Assembly (NCBI RefSeq): GCF_019422935.1
Contig: NZ_JAHZCJ010000006.1
Span: 1 to 64,000, forward strand
Length of the DNA stretch: 64,000 nucleotides
Origin: Desulfovibrio sp.
GTDB lineage: Bacteria > Desulfobacterota > Desulfovibrionia > Desulfovibrionales > Desulfovibrionaceae
Direction: 5' to 3'
The notes under the pieces are model-generated. The model saw only the letters and a program-made list of their open reading frames with translations, made no database searches and was not told the DNA's origin. The position numbers and the translations under genes are program-made. How positions within the stretch are numbered: the stretch's first letter is position 1; every line of letters starts with the position of its first letter. Below are positions 55,477-63,190 of the stretch, piece by piece.

Positions 55477-55794
55477 CTAGTGTCCGCAGCCGCCGCCGCA
55501 GCTGCTGCAACCACCGCCCGTCTGGGGCAGGGGCACCGTGGGTTCAACTGTGAAACCCGCGTAGGAGAGATCAATCTTCACGCCTTCAACCTGAGCAAGA
55601 AGCTCCTTGTTGATGCAGAAGGTGAATCCGCCCTGATCTTCGCTCATATCTTCATCCGTCGCGGCGTCCAGGGCAAGGGCCAAATGCGGCCCGCTGCACC
55701 CGCCGGGGGCGAGGTAAACGCGAATGGTGCTTTTTTCCTTACCTTCAAAAAAGGCCGCCAGTTCCTTCTGGGCGCTTTCGGTCAGTTCAAGCAT
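55477..55794 (-). CDS. HesB/IscA-like protein with Cys-rich C-terminal tail
   Basis: 105 residues. The IscA-type core has VYLAPGGCSGPHLALALD with C33, then GFTFCINKELLAQ, and a tail GGGCSSCGGGCGH with three more cysteines. IscA proteins carry iron or iron-sulfur clusters. GGAGGAA precedes the ATG at 55794. It is tandem with, and about 104 bases downstream of, the selenocysteine-containing paralogue, which has the same tail style. Confidence 0.88.
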   Translation of the reverse strand: MLELTESAQKELAAFFEGKEKSTIRVYLAPGGCSGPHLALALDAATDEDMSEDQGGFTFCINKELLAQVEGVKIDLSYAGFTVEPTVPLPQTGGGCSSCGGGCGH

Positions 55795-55898
55795 GGTTCC
55801 TCCGATGTTTTTCGATACGCTCGATATGTATATTATATGGTAGCGTGACGAAAAACAGGCTGGCCTGCTTCGTCCGGCCAGCGGGAAACCACCCCGCC

Positions 55899-56225
55899 TT
55901 ACGCGTTGCTGCCGCAGCCGCTTGAGCAGCTGCTGCAACCACCGCTGTTGCCTTCGGAAGCGAAGGGCACTGCGGGTTCAACCGCAAAGCCCATGTAGGT
56001 TAAATCAATTTTTACACCCTGCACTTCTGACAGAAGGGCACTGTTGATGCAGAAGGTGTAGCCGGCCTGTTCCTCGGTTTGATCCTGGTCGTTAGGCTCA
56101 TCCAGAGCCAGGGCAAGGCGCGGGCCGCCTCAACCTGCGGTCATGTAGACCCGGATGGGATCCTTTTTCTTGCCGGTAAAGAACGAATCCAGTTCCTTAC
56201 GGGCGCTGTCGGTCAATTCGATCAT
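55899..56225 (-). CDS. HesB-like selenoprotein with in-frame TGA (Sec) at codon 32
   Basis: 108 residues when TGA at 56130-56132 is read as selenocysteine. It begins MIELTDSARKELDSFFTG, reaches VYMTAG-U-GGPRLALALDEP, and ends with GGCSSCSSGCGSNA. In the tandem paralogue the matching place is cysteine (APGGCSGP). The frame stays open and family-like for 76 codons past the TGA, and a SECIS-like hairpin follows it. GGAGG precedes the ATG. HesB-like proteins are a known bacterial selenoprotein family. A nonsense mutation cannot be excluded without Sec-machinery evidence. Confidence 0.82.
56095..56132 (-). promoter_or_regulatory. SECIS-like hairpin after the in-frame TGA
   Basis: The TGA (56130-56132) is followed after 20 bases by a stem GGCUC/GAGCC with loop UGGAU. 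The loop starts 25 bases after the TGA and has G in its second and third positions, inside the usual range for bacterial SECIS elements. It is the expected SelB-binding signal. Confidence 0.65.
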
Positions 56226-56252
56226 ACGTCCTCCATGATTCGAGTGTTTTAC

Positions 56253-56281
56253 TAACTAAGGTCATGCGTGGGGCTTGTCAA
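56253..56281 (-). promoter_or_regulatory. promoter of the HesB-like selenoprotein gene
   Basis: TTGACA (56276-56281) and TAGTTA (56253-56258), 17 bases apart on the minus strand, about 30 bases before the ATG. Confidence 0.6.
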
Positions 56282-56350
56282 TTACCGCAGGGCTTTTCTT
56301 TAAAGGCGAAAACGGCTAGAATGACGGGCATATCCACCCTTGGAGGAACC

Positions 56351-56887
56351 ATGTCCACGACCCGGTTACTGGAAAAAGACGAAATGGCGCGCGTACTTGA
56401 ACGCCTCGCCTCGCAGATACTTGAACGCCACGCTGCATGCCAGGATGTAATGCTGGTGGGCATTGAGCGGCGCGGTGCAGACCTGGCCCGGCGCATAGCT
56501 GCCCTGCTGCAAACGCGCCTTGACCGCGTCATGCCCCTCGGAACCCTGGATATCAATCTGTACCGCGATGACTGGACAAGCCTTGTGGGCAAACCCAGCA
56601 TCGGGCAGTCGCGCATTACCGAAAGCGTGGACGAAAAGGTTATCATCTTGATTGACGATGTGCTCTACACCGGGCGCACCATCCGCGCCGCCCTCGAGGC
56701 CCTGCTCGACTATGGCCGCCCGCGTTGCGTGGAACTGCTGACCCTTATCGATCGCGGTCACCGCGAGCTGCCCATCCATGCGGACTATGTGGGCCGCGTC
56801 ATCAATACCAGCAGGCAGGAGCATGTGGACGTCATGCTGGCTGAACGCGATGGCGAAGACAGCGTGAACCTGACCACCGCATCGTAA
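56351..56887 (+). CDS. pyrR: bifunctional pyr operon regulator / uracil phosphoribosyltransferase PyrR
   Basis: 178 residues. The PRPP-binding loop is VIILIDDVLYTGRTIRAAL near residue 100. The early VGIERRGADLARRI and the LDINLYRDD segment are PyrR-specific. It can bind pyrimidine mRNA leaders and control attenuation, and has weak UPRTase activity. GGAGG lies just before the ATG at 56351. Pyrimidine genes are not adjacent. Confidence 0.95.
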   Translation: MSTTRLLEKDEMARVLERLASQILERHAACQDVMLVGIERRGADLARRIAALLQTRLDRVMPLGTLDINLYRDDWTSLVGKPSIGQSRITESVDEKVIILIDDVLYTGRTIRAALEALLDYGRPRCVELLTLIDRGHRELPIHADYVGRVINTSRQEHVDVMLAERDGEDSVNLTTAS

Positions 56888-57255
56888 AACAGACGCGAAA
56901 AATTGCCCCAGCGGCAGGCACGGCCCTGCGAAATTCCCGGCCCAGAAAAGAGCCTCAACAGGGCTTTGCCGAACCACAAACCGCGCACAGGAACAGAAAT
57001 TCATTCACCACGCTGACGTGCCGCTCCCCAACGGGCTGCGGCAACAGATACAGAGCAGAGGAAACCATGCCCAAACGCAAAACCTGACGCACAGCAAGGA
57101 GCTTCACGTTGTGGAGCTTACGCGAACGGCGGCCCGGTTTGGTGCTGGGGCATGGCTTTCCTACCCTGCACCACTGACCCGACAAATCCTCCGTTCGCGC
57201 TGCCGTTTCATACATCGGCTTCGCCACGGGCCTGTGGCCCCAAAAGGAGGATTTC
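56888..57255. other. gene-free region between pyrR and yedE
   Basis: 368 bases. No family-like frame and no riboswitch-type structure was recognised. The yedE ribosome site (AGGAGG) is at its right end. Confidence 0.5.
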
Positions 57256-58350
57256 ATGAAACCAGGCTTCAACTTTTTCTCCACCACAACAGGCATCATT
57301 GCCACCGGGCTTGTGTTCGGCGTGCTTGCCGTATTGCTCCAGCAAATGGGCAATCCCGGCAACATGGGCATCTGCGTGGTCTGCTTTAACCGCGATATCG
57401 CTGGCGCGCTGGGCTTTCACCGCGCTGCCATCGTGCAATATCTGCGGCCCGAAATCATGGGCATGGTGCTTGGCGCGTTTGGCGCGGCTCTGGCCTTTGG
57501 CGAATACAAGCCGCGTGGCGGCTCGGCCCCCATCACCCGCTTTTTGCTTGGGGGCATAGCGGGTATTGGCGCGCTGGTCTTTCTGGGTTGCCCCTGGCGC
57601 GTTATCCTGCGCCTTGCGGGCGGCGACGCCTTTGCGCTCTTTGGCCTTGCGGGCCTGATCTGCGGCGTGGGCATTGGCACCATATTTTTCCGCATGGGCT
57701 TTTCTCTGGGCCGCAGTCAGGGCCAGAGCAAGATTTCCGGTCTGGTTTTGCCTGGCATCATGCTTTCCTTCGTGGCCCTGTATCTGCTCAATCCGCAGGT
57801 GGCAGAACAGCCGCAGAGCGGCGTGCTCTTCTATTCCGTCAAAGGCCCCGGCGCGCAGCACGCACCCTTTATACTCTCCATTGGCGTGGGGCTGATTGTG
57901 GGCTTTCTGGCCCAGCGCAGCCGCTTCTGCACCATGGGCGCGCTGCGCGACGTGATGCTGTTCAAGCAGTGGCATCTGGCACTGGGCTTTCTGGCCATGC
58001 TGGGCGCGGCCCTTGTGCTGAACCTGTACTTCGGTGCGTTCAAACCCGGCTTTGAAAACCAGCCCATCGCCCAGCCCGACAACCTCTGGAACTTCCTCGG
58101 CATGGCTACTGCCGGTCTGGCCTTTGCCCTGGCTGGCGGCTGCCCTGGCCGTCAGCTCTTCATGGCTGGCGAAGGCGACAACGATGCCGCCGTATTTGCC
58201 GTTGGGCTGATCGTTGGCACCGCAGTTGCCCATAACTTCGGCTTGGCCTCCAGCCCCGCAGGAGTCGGCCCTCACGGCATGTCGGCCACCCTTGCCGGTC
58301 TTGCCATCTGCCTTTGCATCGGATTTTTCAACTGCAAGAGAGGCGCGTAA
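57256..58350 (+). CDS. yedE: YedE-family selenium-metabolism membrane protein
   Basis: 364 residues with about ten membrane helices. Family motifs: GNMGICVVCFNRDIAG near residue 36, FLGCPWRVILRL near 112, RSRFCTMGALRD near 225 and GGCPGRQLFMAGEGD near 298; all hold conserved cysteines. Genomes with selenium use often encode YedE next to YedF; a selenium import role is proposed but not settled. Its stop overlaps the ATG of the TusA-like gene. Confidence 0.92.
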   Translation: MKPGFNFFSTTTGIIATGLVFGVLAVLLQQMGNPGNMGICVVCFNRDIAGALGFHRAAIVQYLRPEIMGMVLGAFGAALAFGEYKPRGGSAPITRFLLGGIAGIGALVFLGCPWRVILRLAGGDAFALFGLAGLICGVGIGTIFFRMGFSLGRSQGQSKISGLVLPGIMLSFVALYLLNPQVAEQPQSGVLFYSVKGPGAQHAPFILSIGVGLIVGFLAQRSRFCTMGALRDVMLFKQWHLALGFLAMLGAALVLNLYFGAFKPGFENQPIAQPDNLWNFLGMATAGLAFALAGGCPGRQLFMAGEGDNDAAVFAVGLIVGTAVAHNFGLASSPAGVGPHGMSATLAGLAICLCIGFFNCKRGA

Positions 58351-58568
58351 TGTCTACCACCATCGACACCCGGGGGCTTTCCTGCCCGCAGCCAGTGCTC
58401 ATGTTTCTTACCGCTGCCAAGGCTGATGAACAGGGGCCTTTCAGCGTATTGGTGGATAACGACGCCAGCCTTGAGAATGTCAGCCGCGCTGCCCGCAACC
58501 GGGGATTTACCGTCAGCACGACTGACGAGGATGAAGGCATAACGCGCATAGATATCCGCAAGGATTAA
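58350..58568 (+). CDS. TusA/YedF-like sulfur or selenium carrier
   Basis: 72 residues with the SirA/TusA motif TRGLSCPQPVLM near residue 7 and the family's compact fold. TusA-like proteins pass persulfide or selenide on their cysteine. Direct translational overlap with yedE marks it as a YedF-type partner in selenium handling. AGAGAGG precedes the ATG. Confidence 0.92.
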   Translation: MSTTIDTRGLSCPQPVLMFLTAAKADEQGPFSVLVDNDASLENVSRAARNRGFTVSTTDEDEGITRIDIRKD

Positions 58569-58724
58569 CGGTCAGATTGAGGGACGTGCGGCGCGGGTGA
58601 GCAAAAAATGCCCGCGCCGCCGCTGTCGCCTTGGTCTGTCAATAATGACTGCAAGCTGCAATTCCCCAGCCCTCGGCACGAGAGCTGCAACATATCCGGC
58701 GAGCCAGACGTTTCGGGAGAAATC

Positions 58725-59348
58725 ATGACGCAGAACAGTTTTCAGACCAGCCTGCTGCATGGCTTTGCGCAAAAACTGCGCGGCCTGTTTTCTCCGGGCG
58801 GCAAAGGCACTGATATGGATTCTCGCGGCGGCAAGCGCGGCTGTAATGACCGGGGCCTGCTGGTTTTTGACCACACTGGCGAGGTCATCCGCGCCGAGCG
58901 TCTGCTGCGCAAGGCCGGGATGGATGTGGAAGTAAAGGGGCCGCCGCCGGAACTACGCACAGGCTGCGACATGGTGGTGGTTTTTGAGCTGGTGAGTCAG
59001 GCGCGCGTTCTGGATGTTCTGGAACGGGAAGGCCTTGCGCCCAGTCAGGTTGTAAGCGCCCACGATGTGCTGCTGGAGCCAGTGTCCCTGTTTCAGATAA
59101 AACATCTGGATGACCGCTGGCTGATGGTGCGCGCCGCCAACATGAAAATTACCCTTGATGCTGCTGACGGGCGCATTGTGAATATTTCGGGTGGCGGCTG
59201 CCCTGATGTGCCGTATGTGGCACATCGGCTGTGCGGCCTGCGCCTTGATGAAGCACCGGCCCCCCTGTCCCTGGGGCAGACCCTCTGCTGCTACAGCCTG
59301 CAAAAGGCCTTTGAAGAACTGCGGAGGCAAGTCGCATGTGGTGCATAG
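58725..59348 (+). CDS. DUF3343 protein (putative Se/S carrier) with extra C-terminal domain
   Basis: 207 residues. The middle part (about 42-115) fits DUF3343: RGLLVFDHTGEVIRAERLLRKAG then GPPPELRTGCDMVVVFEL, with the conserved Cys after PPPEL. Around 85 further C-terminal residues (from about 125, including ISGGGCPDVPYV and TLCCYS) are not recognised and hold more cysteines. DUF3343 genes co-occur with yedE/yedF and are thought to bind selenium or sulfur. GGGAGA precedes the ATG at 58725. Confidence 0.8.
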   Translation: MTQNSFQTSLLHGFAQKLRGLFSPGGKGTDMDSRGGKRGCNDRGLLVFDHTGEVIRAERLLRKAGMDVEVKGPPPELRTGCDMVVVFELVSQARVLDVLEREGLAPSQVVSAHDVLLEPVSLFQIKHLDDRWLMVRAANMKITLDAADGRIVNISGGGCPDVPYVAHRLCGLRLDEAPAPLSLGQTLCCYSLQKAFEELRRQVACGA

Positions 59349-60238
59349 CAGGGACCTTGCCCGATCCGGATTTTGCCCTTTGCCCTGCTGGACTTGAGGG
59401 TGAAAGCAGGGTTGCGGGCGGTTTGCTCCACCTGCCGGATGGTCAGGCCGTACCCGTGCAGCGGGGCACTGCGGCCCTTGCCGCCACAGCAATTCTTGCC
59501 AGCAAGGAACTGGGCATTGCGCCGCCGCGTCTTCTGCTCGCGGGCGACCCGGGTTCCGGCGCGGGCAGCCGCGCCATTTACGCATGGCTGGAGCAGAATC
59601 TGGCGGACATTGCCCCAACGGGACTGACCTTTCACTATCTTTTCCCTGATCAGGATTGGCACAACCGGGTGCTCATGGCCGCTCAGGCCCTTGCCGTGCC
59701 GCCAATAATGATTGCAGATGCGGGCTTTATGTATGTGGCTAAAATGAGCGGTTATGCCGATGCCTACGATCTTTTTACGCCGGATCTGGGCGAGCTGGCC
59801 TTTCTGGCAGATGAAAAAGCCCCCCACCCCTTTTATACGCGGGGTTTTCTGCTGGCTCGCGAGGATGACGTGCCGCCGCTTTTGCAACGCGCTCTTGAGC
59901 ATGGCAACTGCCCAAAAAATCTGATTATCAAGGGATCAAAAGATTACATTGTTGTGGATGGGCGCGTAATCGCCACGGTGGACGCGCCCTCGGTTCCGGC
60001 CATGGAATGCATTGGCGGCACGGGCGATCTGGTGACAGGGCTTGCAACGGCGTTTTTGTGCGGCGGCGCGGCAATGGACGAGGCCTGCAAGGCGGCGGCC
60101 CGCATGGCGCGTCTCCTGGCGCAGCTCTGCGCACCCAATCCCGGCACCCAGATTGGTGAACTGATTGAAATGCTGCCAGAAGCCATGCGCGGTGCGCGCT
60201 CAGTGTGGCCGACCTCTCTTTCCGCTGCCTCCGTCTAA
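59336..60238 (+). CDS. YjeF C-terminal/ribokinase-like protein
   Basis: 300 residues of the ribokinase-like fold related to the ADP-dependent NAD(P)H-hydrate dehydratase domain. It has the glycine-rich anion hole ECIGGTGDLVTGLATAFLCGGA near the C terminus, and LLLAGDPGSGAGS and the APDADAL-like DLFTPDLGELAFLA earlier. The N-terminal epimerase half of Nnr is missing. It starts with GGAGG-preceded ATG and overlaps the DUF3343 gene by 13 bases. The role in the selenium group is unclear. Confidence 0.8.
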   Translation: MWCIAGTLPDPDFALCPAGLEGESRVAGGLLHLPDGQAVPVQRGTAALAATAILASKELGIAPPRLLLAGDPGSGAGSRAIYAWLEQNLADIAPTGLTFHYLFPDQDWHNRVLMAAQALAVPPIMIADAGFMYVAKMSGYADAYDLFTPDLGELAFLADEKAPHPFYTRGFLLAREDDVPPLLQRALEHGNCPKNLIIKGSKDYIVVDGRVIATVDAPSVPAMECIGGTGDLVTGLATAFLCGGAAMDEACKAAARMARLLAQLCAPNPGTQIGELIEMLPEAMRGARSVWPTSLSAASV

Positions 60239-60376
60239 CTCACGCAGCAAGGCGCAGACGGGCCCCGGCAATCAGATTCATGCAGACGGGTGCAGCCCCC
60301 CTACCCGCCGGATCAACAGATACAACAAGCCCGCATTTTTAAAGATACGGCAATAACTATTGCGCGCAGCGTGCCA

Positions 60377-61936
60377 TCATCGATGCGCCGCCTTTTGCCT
60401 CCGGGCACGCAAACGCAAGGCTACGCGCCACAGCCAGCCAGCTGCCAGCCCCACGGCAATGCCAAGAAAATCAAACAGTGTTTGCGCGGCCATGTGCGGG
60501 CGGTCAAAACCCCAGGCAGCGGCTTTATTCCAGGAGGGATGATAAAGCGCCCAGGCAATGAACGCCATCAAAGCCAGCACACCCAATGCACCGAACAGCC
60601 AGTAAACGGGGATGGGTTCTTCCCAGAAAAAGGACGAACGGTAAAAACGCCGCCGGGCCATGCACACTGTCAGCAGCACAATACTGACCATGGATGCGGT
60701 GATCCACGAAAAACCGTTGAGCAAGGCGCCGACAATCCCCAGGCAGAGAAATAGCACCGCCAACTGGAACCCGCGCGACTGCCGCCGCTCAAGCCCGTAT
60801 GAAACAAAGAGCAGCATGGCGCCCGAAATAGCCGTGAAAAAATGCCCCACAGCCAGCGCCTCGTAAGGGATCATGCTACGCAGGGCATGCAGCATGTGCT
60901 TGCCTGGCGGCAGCATGGCGCAGACAAGCAGAATCACGCCCGCTGCAAAGACCATATAGGCAGAAATGGAGTGTGAGAGCACGGAAAGCCAGCGGCCAGT
61001 TTCTCGCAGCATGTCGCTGCGCTGGCGCACCTCGTAAACGGCCAGCAGCAATGCAGCTGCCAGCAAAGGTATGATAAAGTAAATGATGCGGAACAGCAGC
61101 ACTGCCGCAAATACGGCCTGCGCCTGCGTGGTGTGGGTAAGATGCAGGATGACAAGCTCGAAAACGCCAACCCCGCCGGGGATATGCGTAAGAACCACAG
61201 CCACCTGGGCCATCAGGTAACTTGGCAGGAAATCAAGAAACGATATGCCCATATTGCCGGGCAACAGCACATACATGCAGCCCGCTGCGGCGATAATGTC
61301 CACCCCGGCCACAAGGGCCTGTGCAAAGGCAATATGCGGCGGGGGAAAGACAAATTCCTTGCCAAACAGATGCACGGGCTTGCGCACGGTACAGCACAGG
61401 ATCAGGTAGGAGCAGGCAATGAGCAGCAGCACCACGCCCAGAATGCGCACGTCCGTCATGGGCATTTTTGCCAGCAGATCATCTGGGATGGCAGGCGGGC
61501 TTATGATAAAAATCAGCCCGCACAACCCCAGGGCACCCACCCAAAATGTGACCGCCAGCATCAGCACGAGACGCACAATCTCTGCCAGTGAAAAACCCCA
61601 GGCAGAATAAAAACGGTAACGCACGCTGGTGCCGCCCAGCAGCGCGCCAAAGTTATAGCTGACGGCCTGCCCCACAAATGAAACAAGCCCCACGCGGGGC
61701 AGAGGCAGGGTCTTGTGAATGGCCTTGAGCGCAAGCCAATCATAGCCCACAAGAATGATGTAATTGACCACCATCAGCAGCAACGAGCAGAGAATCCGCC
61801 CGTGCGATATCTGGCTTATGCTTTCGCGAATCTGGGCTATACTGTAACTTTTAAGCTTGTGGTACAAAAGGTACACGGCCAGAAAAAACACCGCCGTGAC
61901 AAGCACTGACCCAAGATAACGCAAATATTTTTTCAT
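60377..61936 (-). CDS. MprF-type flippase-domain membrane protein (UPF0104)
   Basis: 519 residues with about 13 or 14 membrane helices. The MprF/UPF0104 core is readable: GQAVSYNFGALLGGTSVRYRFYSAWGF and VLTHIPGGVGVFELVILHL. The cytoplasmic lysyl-phosphatidylglycerol synthase domain of full MprF is absent, so only the lipid-flipping part remains. The start ATG at 61936 begins MKKYLRYLGS. Confidence 0.88.
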   Translation of the reverse strand: MKKYLRYLGSVLVTAVFFLAVYLLYHKLKSYSIAQIRESISQISHGRILCSLLLMVVNYIILVGYDWLALKAIHKTLPLPRVGLVSFVGQAVSYNFGALLGGTSVRYRFYSAWGFSLAEIVRLVLMLAVTFWVGALGLCGLIFIISPPAIPDDLLAKMPMTDVRILGVVLLLIACSYLILCCTVRKPVHLFGKEFVFPPPHIAFAQALVAGVDIIAAAGCMYVLLPGNMGISFLDFLPSYLMAQVAVVLTHIPGGVGVFELVILHLTHTTQAQAVFAAVLLFRIIYFIIPLLAAALLLAVYEVRQRSDMLRETGRWLSVLSHSISAYMVFAAGVILLVCAMLPPGKHMLHALRSMIPYEALAVGHFFTAISGAMLLFVSYGLERRQSRGFQLAVLFLCLGIVGALLNGFSWITASMVSIVLLTVCMARRRFYRSSFFWEEPIPVYWLFGALGVLALMAFIAWALYHPSWNKAAAWGFDRPHMAAQTLFDFLGIAVGLAAGWLWRVALRLRARRQKAAHR

Positions 61937-62141
61937 AGTCTGCCGTTGTTCATACAGTTGTTATGTGCCGCTCAAGCCAAGCGTTTTACGCAGCTCTGCC
62001 ATGCTGGCGCAAGCGCCTGCCGCGTTGGGCGCAACTCCAACATATACGCTGGCTCACTGCCGCGCAAGCCTGAACCTCATGTCGATTACATGACATTATG
62101 CAGAGGCAGGGCAGGCCCTCCCCAGCCTGCGGCTTCGGGGC

Positions 62142-62304
62142 TTGACCGTTTTGCGCCCAGTAGGTAGGGTGTTCTTGCTGTTACGGATCATCACCCGGTT
62201 GACACAGCCGGGTTTAGCGCACAGTCACTGCGGCCCGTGCAGCCTTTTTTTCGGAAAATACCCCCATTGCTTGCTCCGCTGCCTGGGCAGCGGCGCTTTT
62301 TTTT
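62142..62304 (+). promoter_or_regulatory. greA leader with promoter and two terminator-like hairpins
   Basis: TTGACC (62142-62147) and TAGGGT (62165-62170) at 17-base spacing precede three hairpins: CCCGG/CCGGG (62194-62212), CTGC/GCAG with seven T (to 62251), and CGCTGC-CTGG-GCAGCG with eight T (62277-62304). The last ends 18 bases before the greA start. E. coli greA also has a leader terminator that yields the GraL small RNA. Confidence 0.6.
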
Positions 62305-62322
62305 CGTTTGTGAGGTCAGATT

Positions 62323-62820
62323 ATGGCAACCATGACAAGCATCCCCATTTCCGTGCAAGGCTACAAAAAGCTGGAAGACGAACTGGCCCGCCTGAAGAGC
62401 GAACGGCCCGCCATCATCCAGGCTATCAAAGAAGCCCGTGAAGAAGGCGACCTGCGAGAAAACGCAGGGTACGACGCCGCGCGGGAACGTCAGGGCATGG
62501 CTGAAGCCCGCATCAAATACATTGAATCGCGCATGGCGCTCTATCAGGTCGTTGATCTTGATTCCCTGAAGGGCGACAAGGTCATCTTTGGTTCTACGGT
62601 TGAGGTTGAGGATGTCGACAGCGGCGAAGCACGCTCCTTCACCATTCTCGGCCCCGACGAAGCCGACCCCGCCAAGGGTTCCATCTCGTTTCTTTCCCCT
62701 GTGGGTCAGGCCCTCCTGGGCCGCGAAGTAGGCGATGAAGTGACCGTGGATATTCCGCGTGGCCGCGTTACCTACGAAGTGATCAACATCAGCTTTAAAG
62801 GCAGCAACGTGCTGAACTAA
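62323..62820 (+). CDS. greA: transcription elongation factor GreA
   Basis: 165 residues. The N-terminal coiled coil carries the acidic tip region AREEGDLRENAGYDAARERQG. The C-terminal FKBP-like domain has GSTVEVEDVDSGE and the ending RVTYEVINIS. GreA lets stalled RNA polymerase cleave its transcript. GAGGT precedes the ATG. Confidence 0.97.
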   Translation: MATMTSIPISVQGYKKLEDELARLKSERPAIIQAIKEAREEGDLRENAGYDAARERQGMAEARIKYIESRMALYQVVDLDSLKGDKVIFGSTVEVEDVDSGEARSFTILGPDEADPAKGSISFLSPVGQALLGREVGDEVTVDIPRGRVTYEVINISFKGSNVLN

Positions 62821-63190
62821 GGCCGGGGCTGCTGCCCTGGTTTCCGCCAGCCGACGCCGCGCCTTTCTGGCTTCGCGGCAACGGTTTTATCCCAGATGTA
62901 TTTTCCGTAGCGCTTCAACGCGCATTCATACCGCAGTGCGACCTTATGGCGCGCTCCGGCCTCTCTGCACAACCGCAGGGCGGCGGGGCGCGCCTGACAA
63001 AAGCTTTCCGGTCGGGGCGTTGCGCCGTGATAACGCACTGGCATATGTCGCACGGATGCCAGCCCTGACCTGCGCGGGCGTATTTATACCTTTGCGCCTC
63101 TTGGCAGACCCCGCCCGCTTTTGCTACTCTTGCGCGTTCCAACGTTTTGGCGCTGGTGAAAGACCGCGCCCACATAACCCAAGGCCTACT
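62821..63190. other. gene-free region between greA and the AI-2E transporter gene
   Basis: 370 GC-rich bases. Frames on the minus strand are Arg/Pro-rich and have no ribosome site or family features. No clear greA terminator was seen. Confidence 0.5.

Noticed and set aside
55899..56225. Reading the TGA as a simple nonsense mutation in a HesB pseudogene
   Set aside because: The TGA falls exactly on the conserved cysteine, a SECIS-like hairpin follows, the rest of the frame is intact and selenium genes are adjacent. It is not strictly excluded.
62817..63053. 78-codon minus-strand frame after greA
   Set aside because: It is Arg/Pro-rich with no ribosome site or family match.
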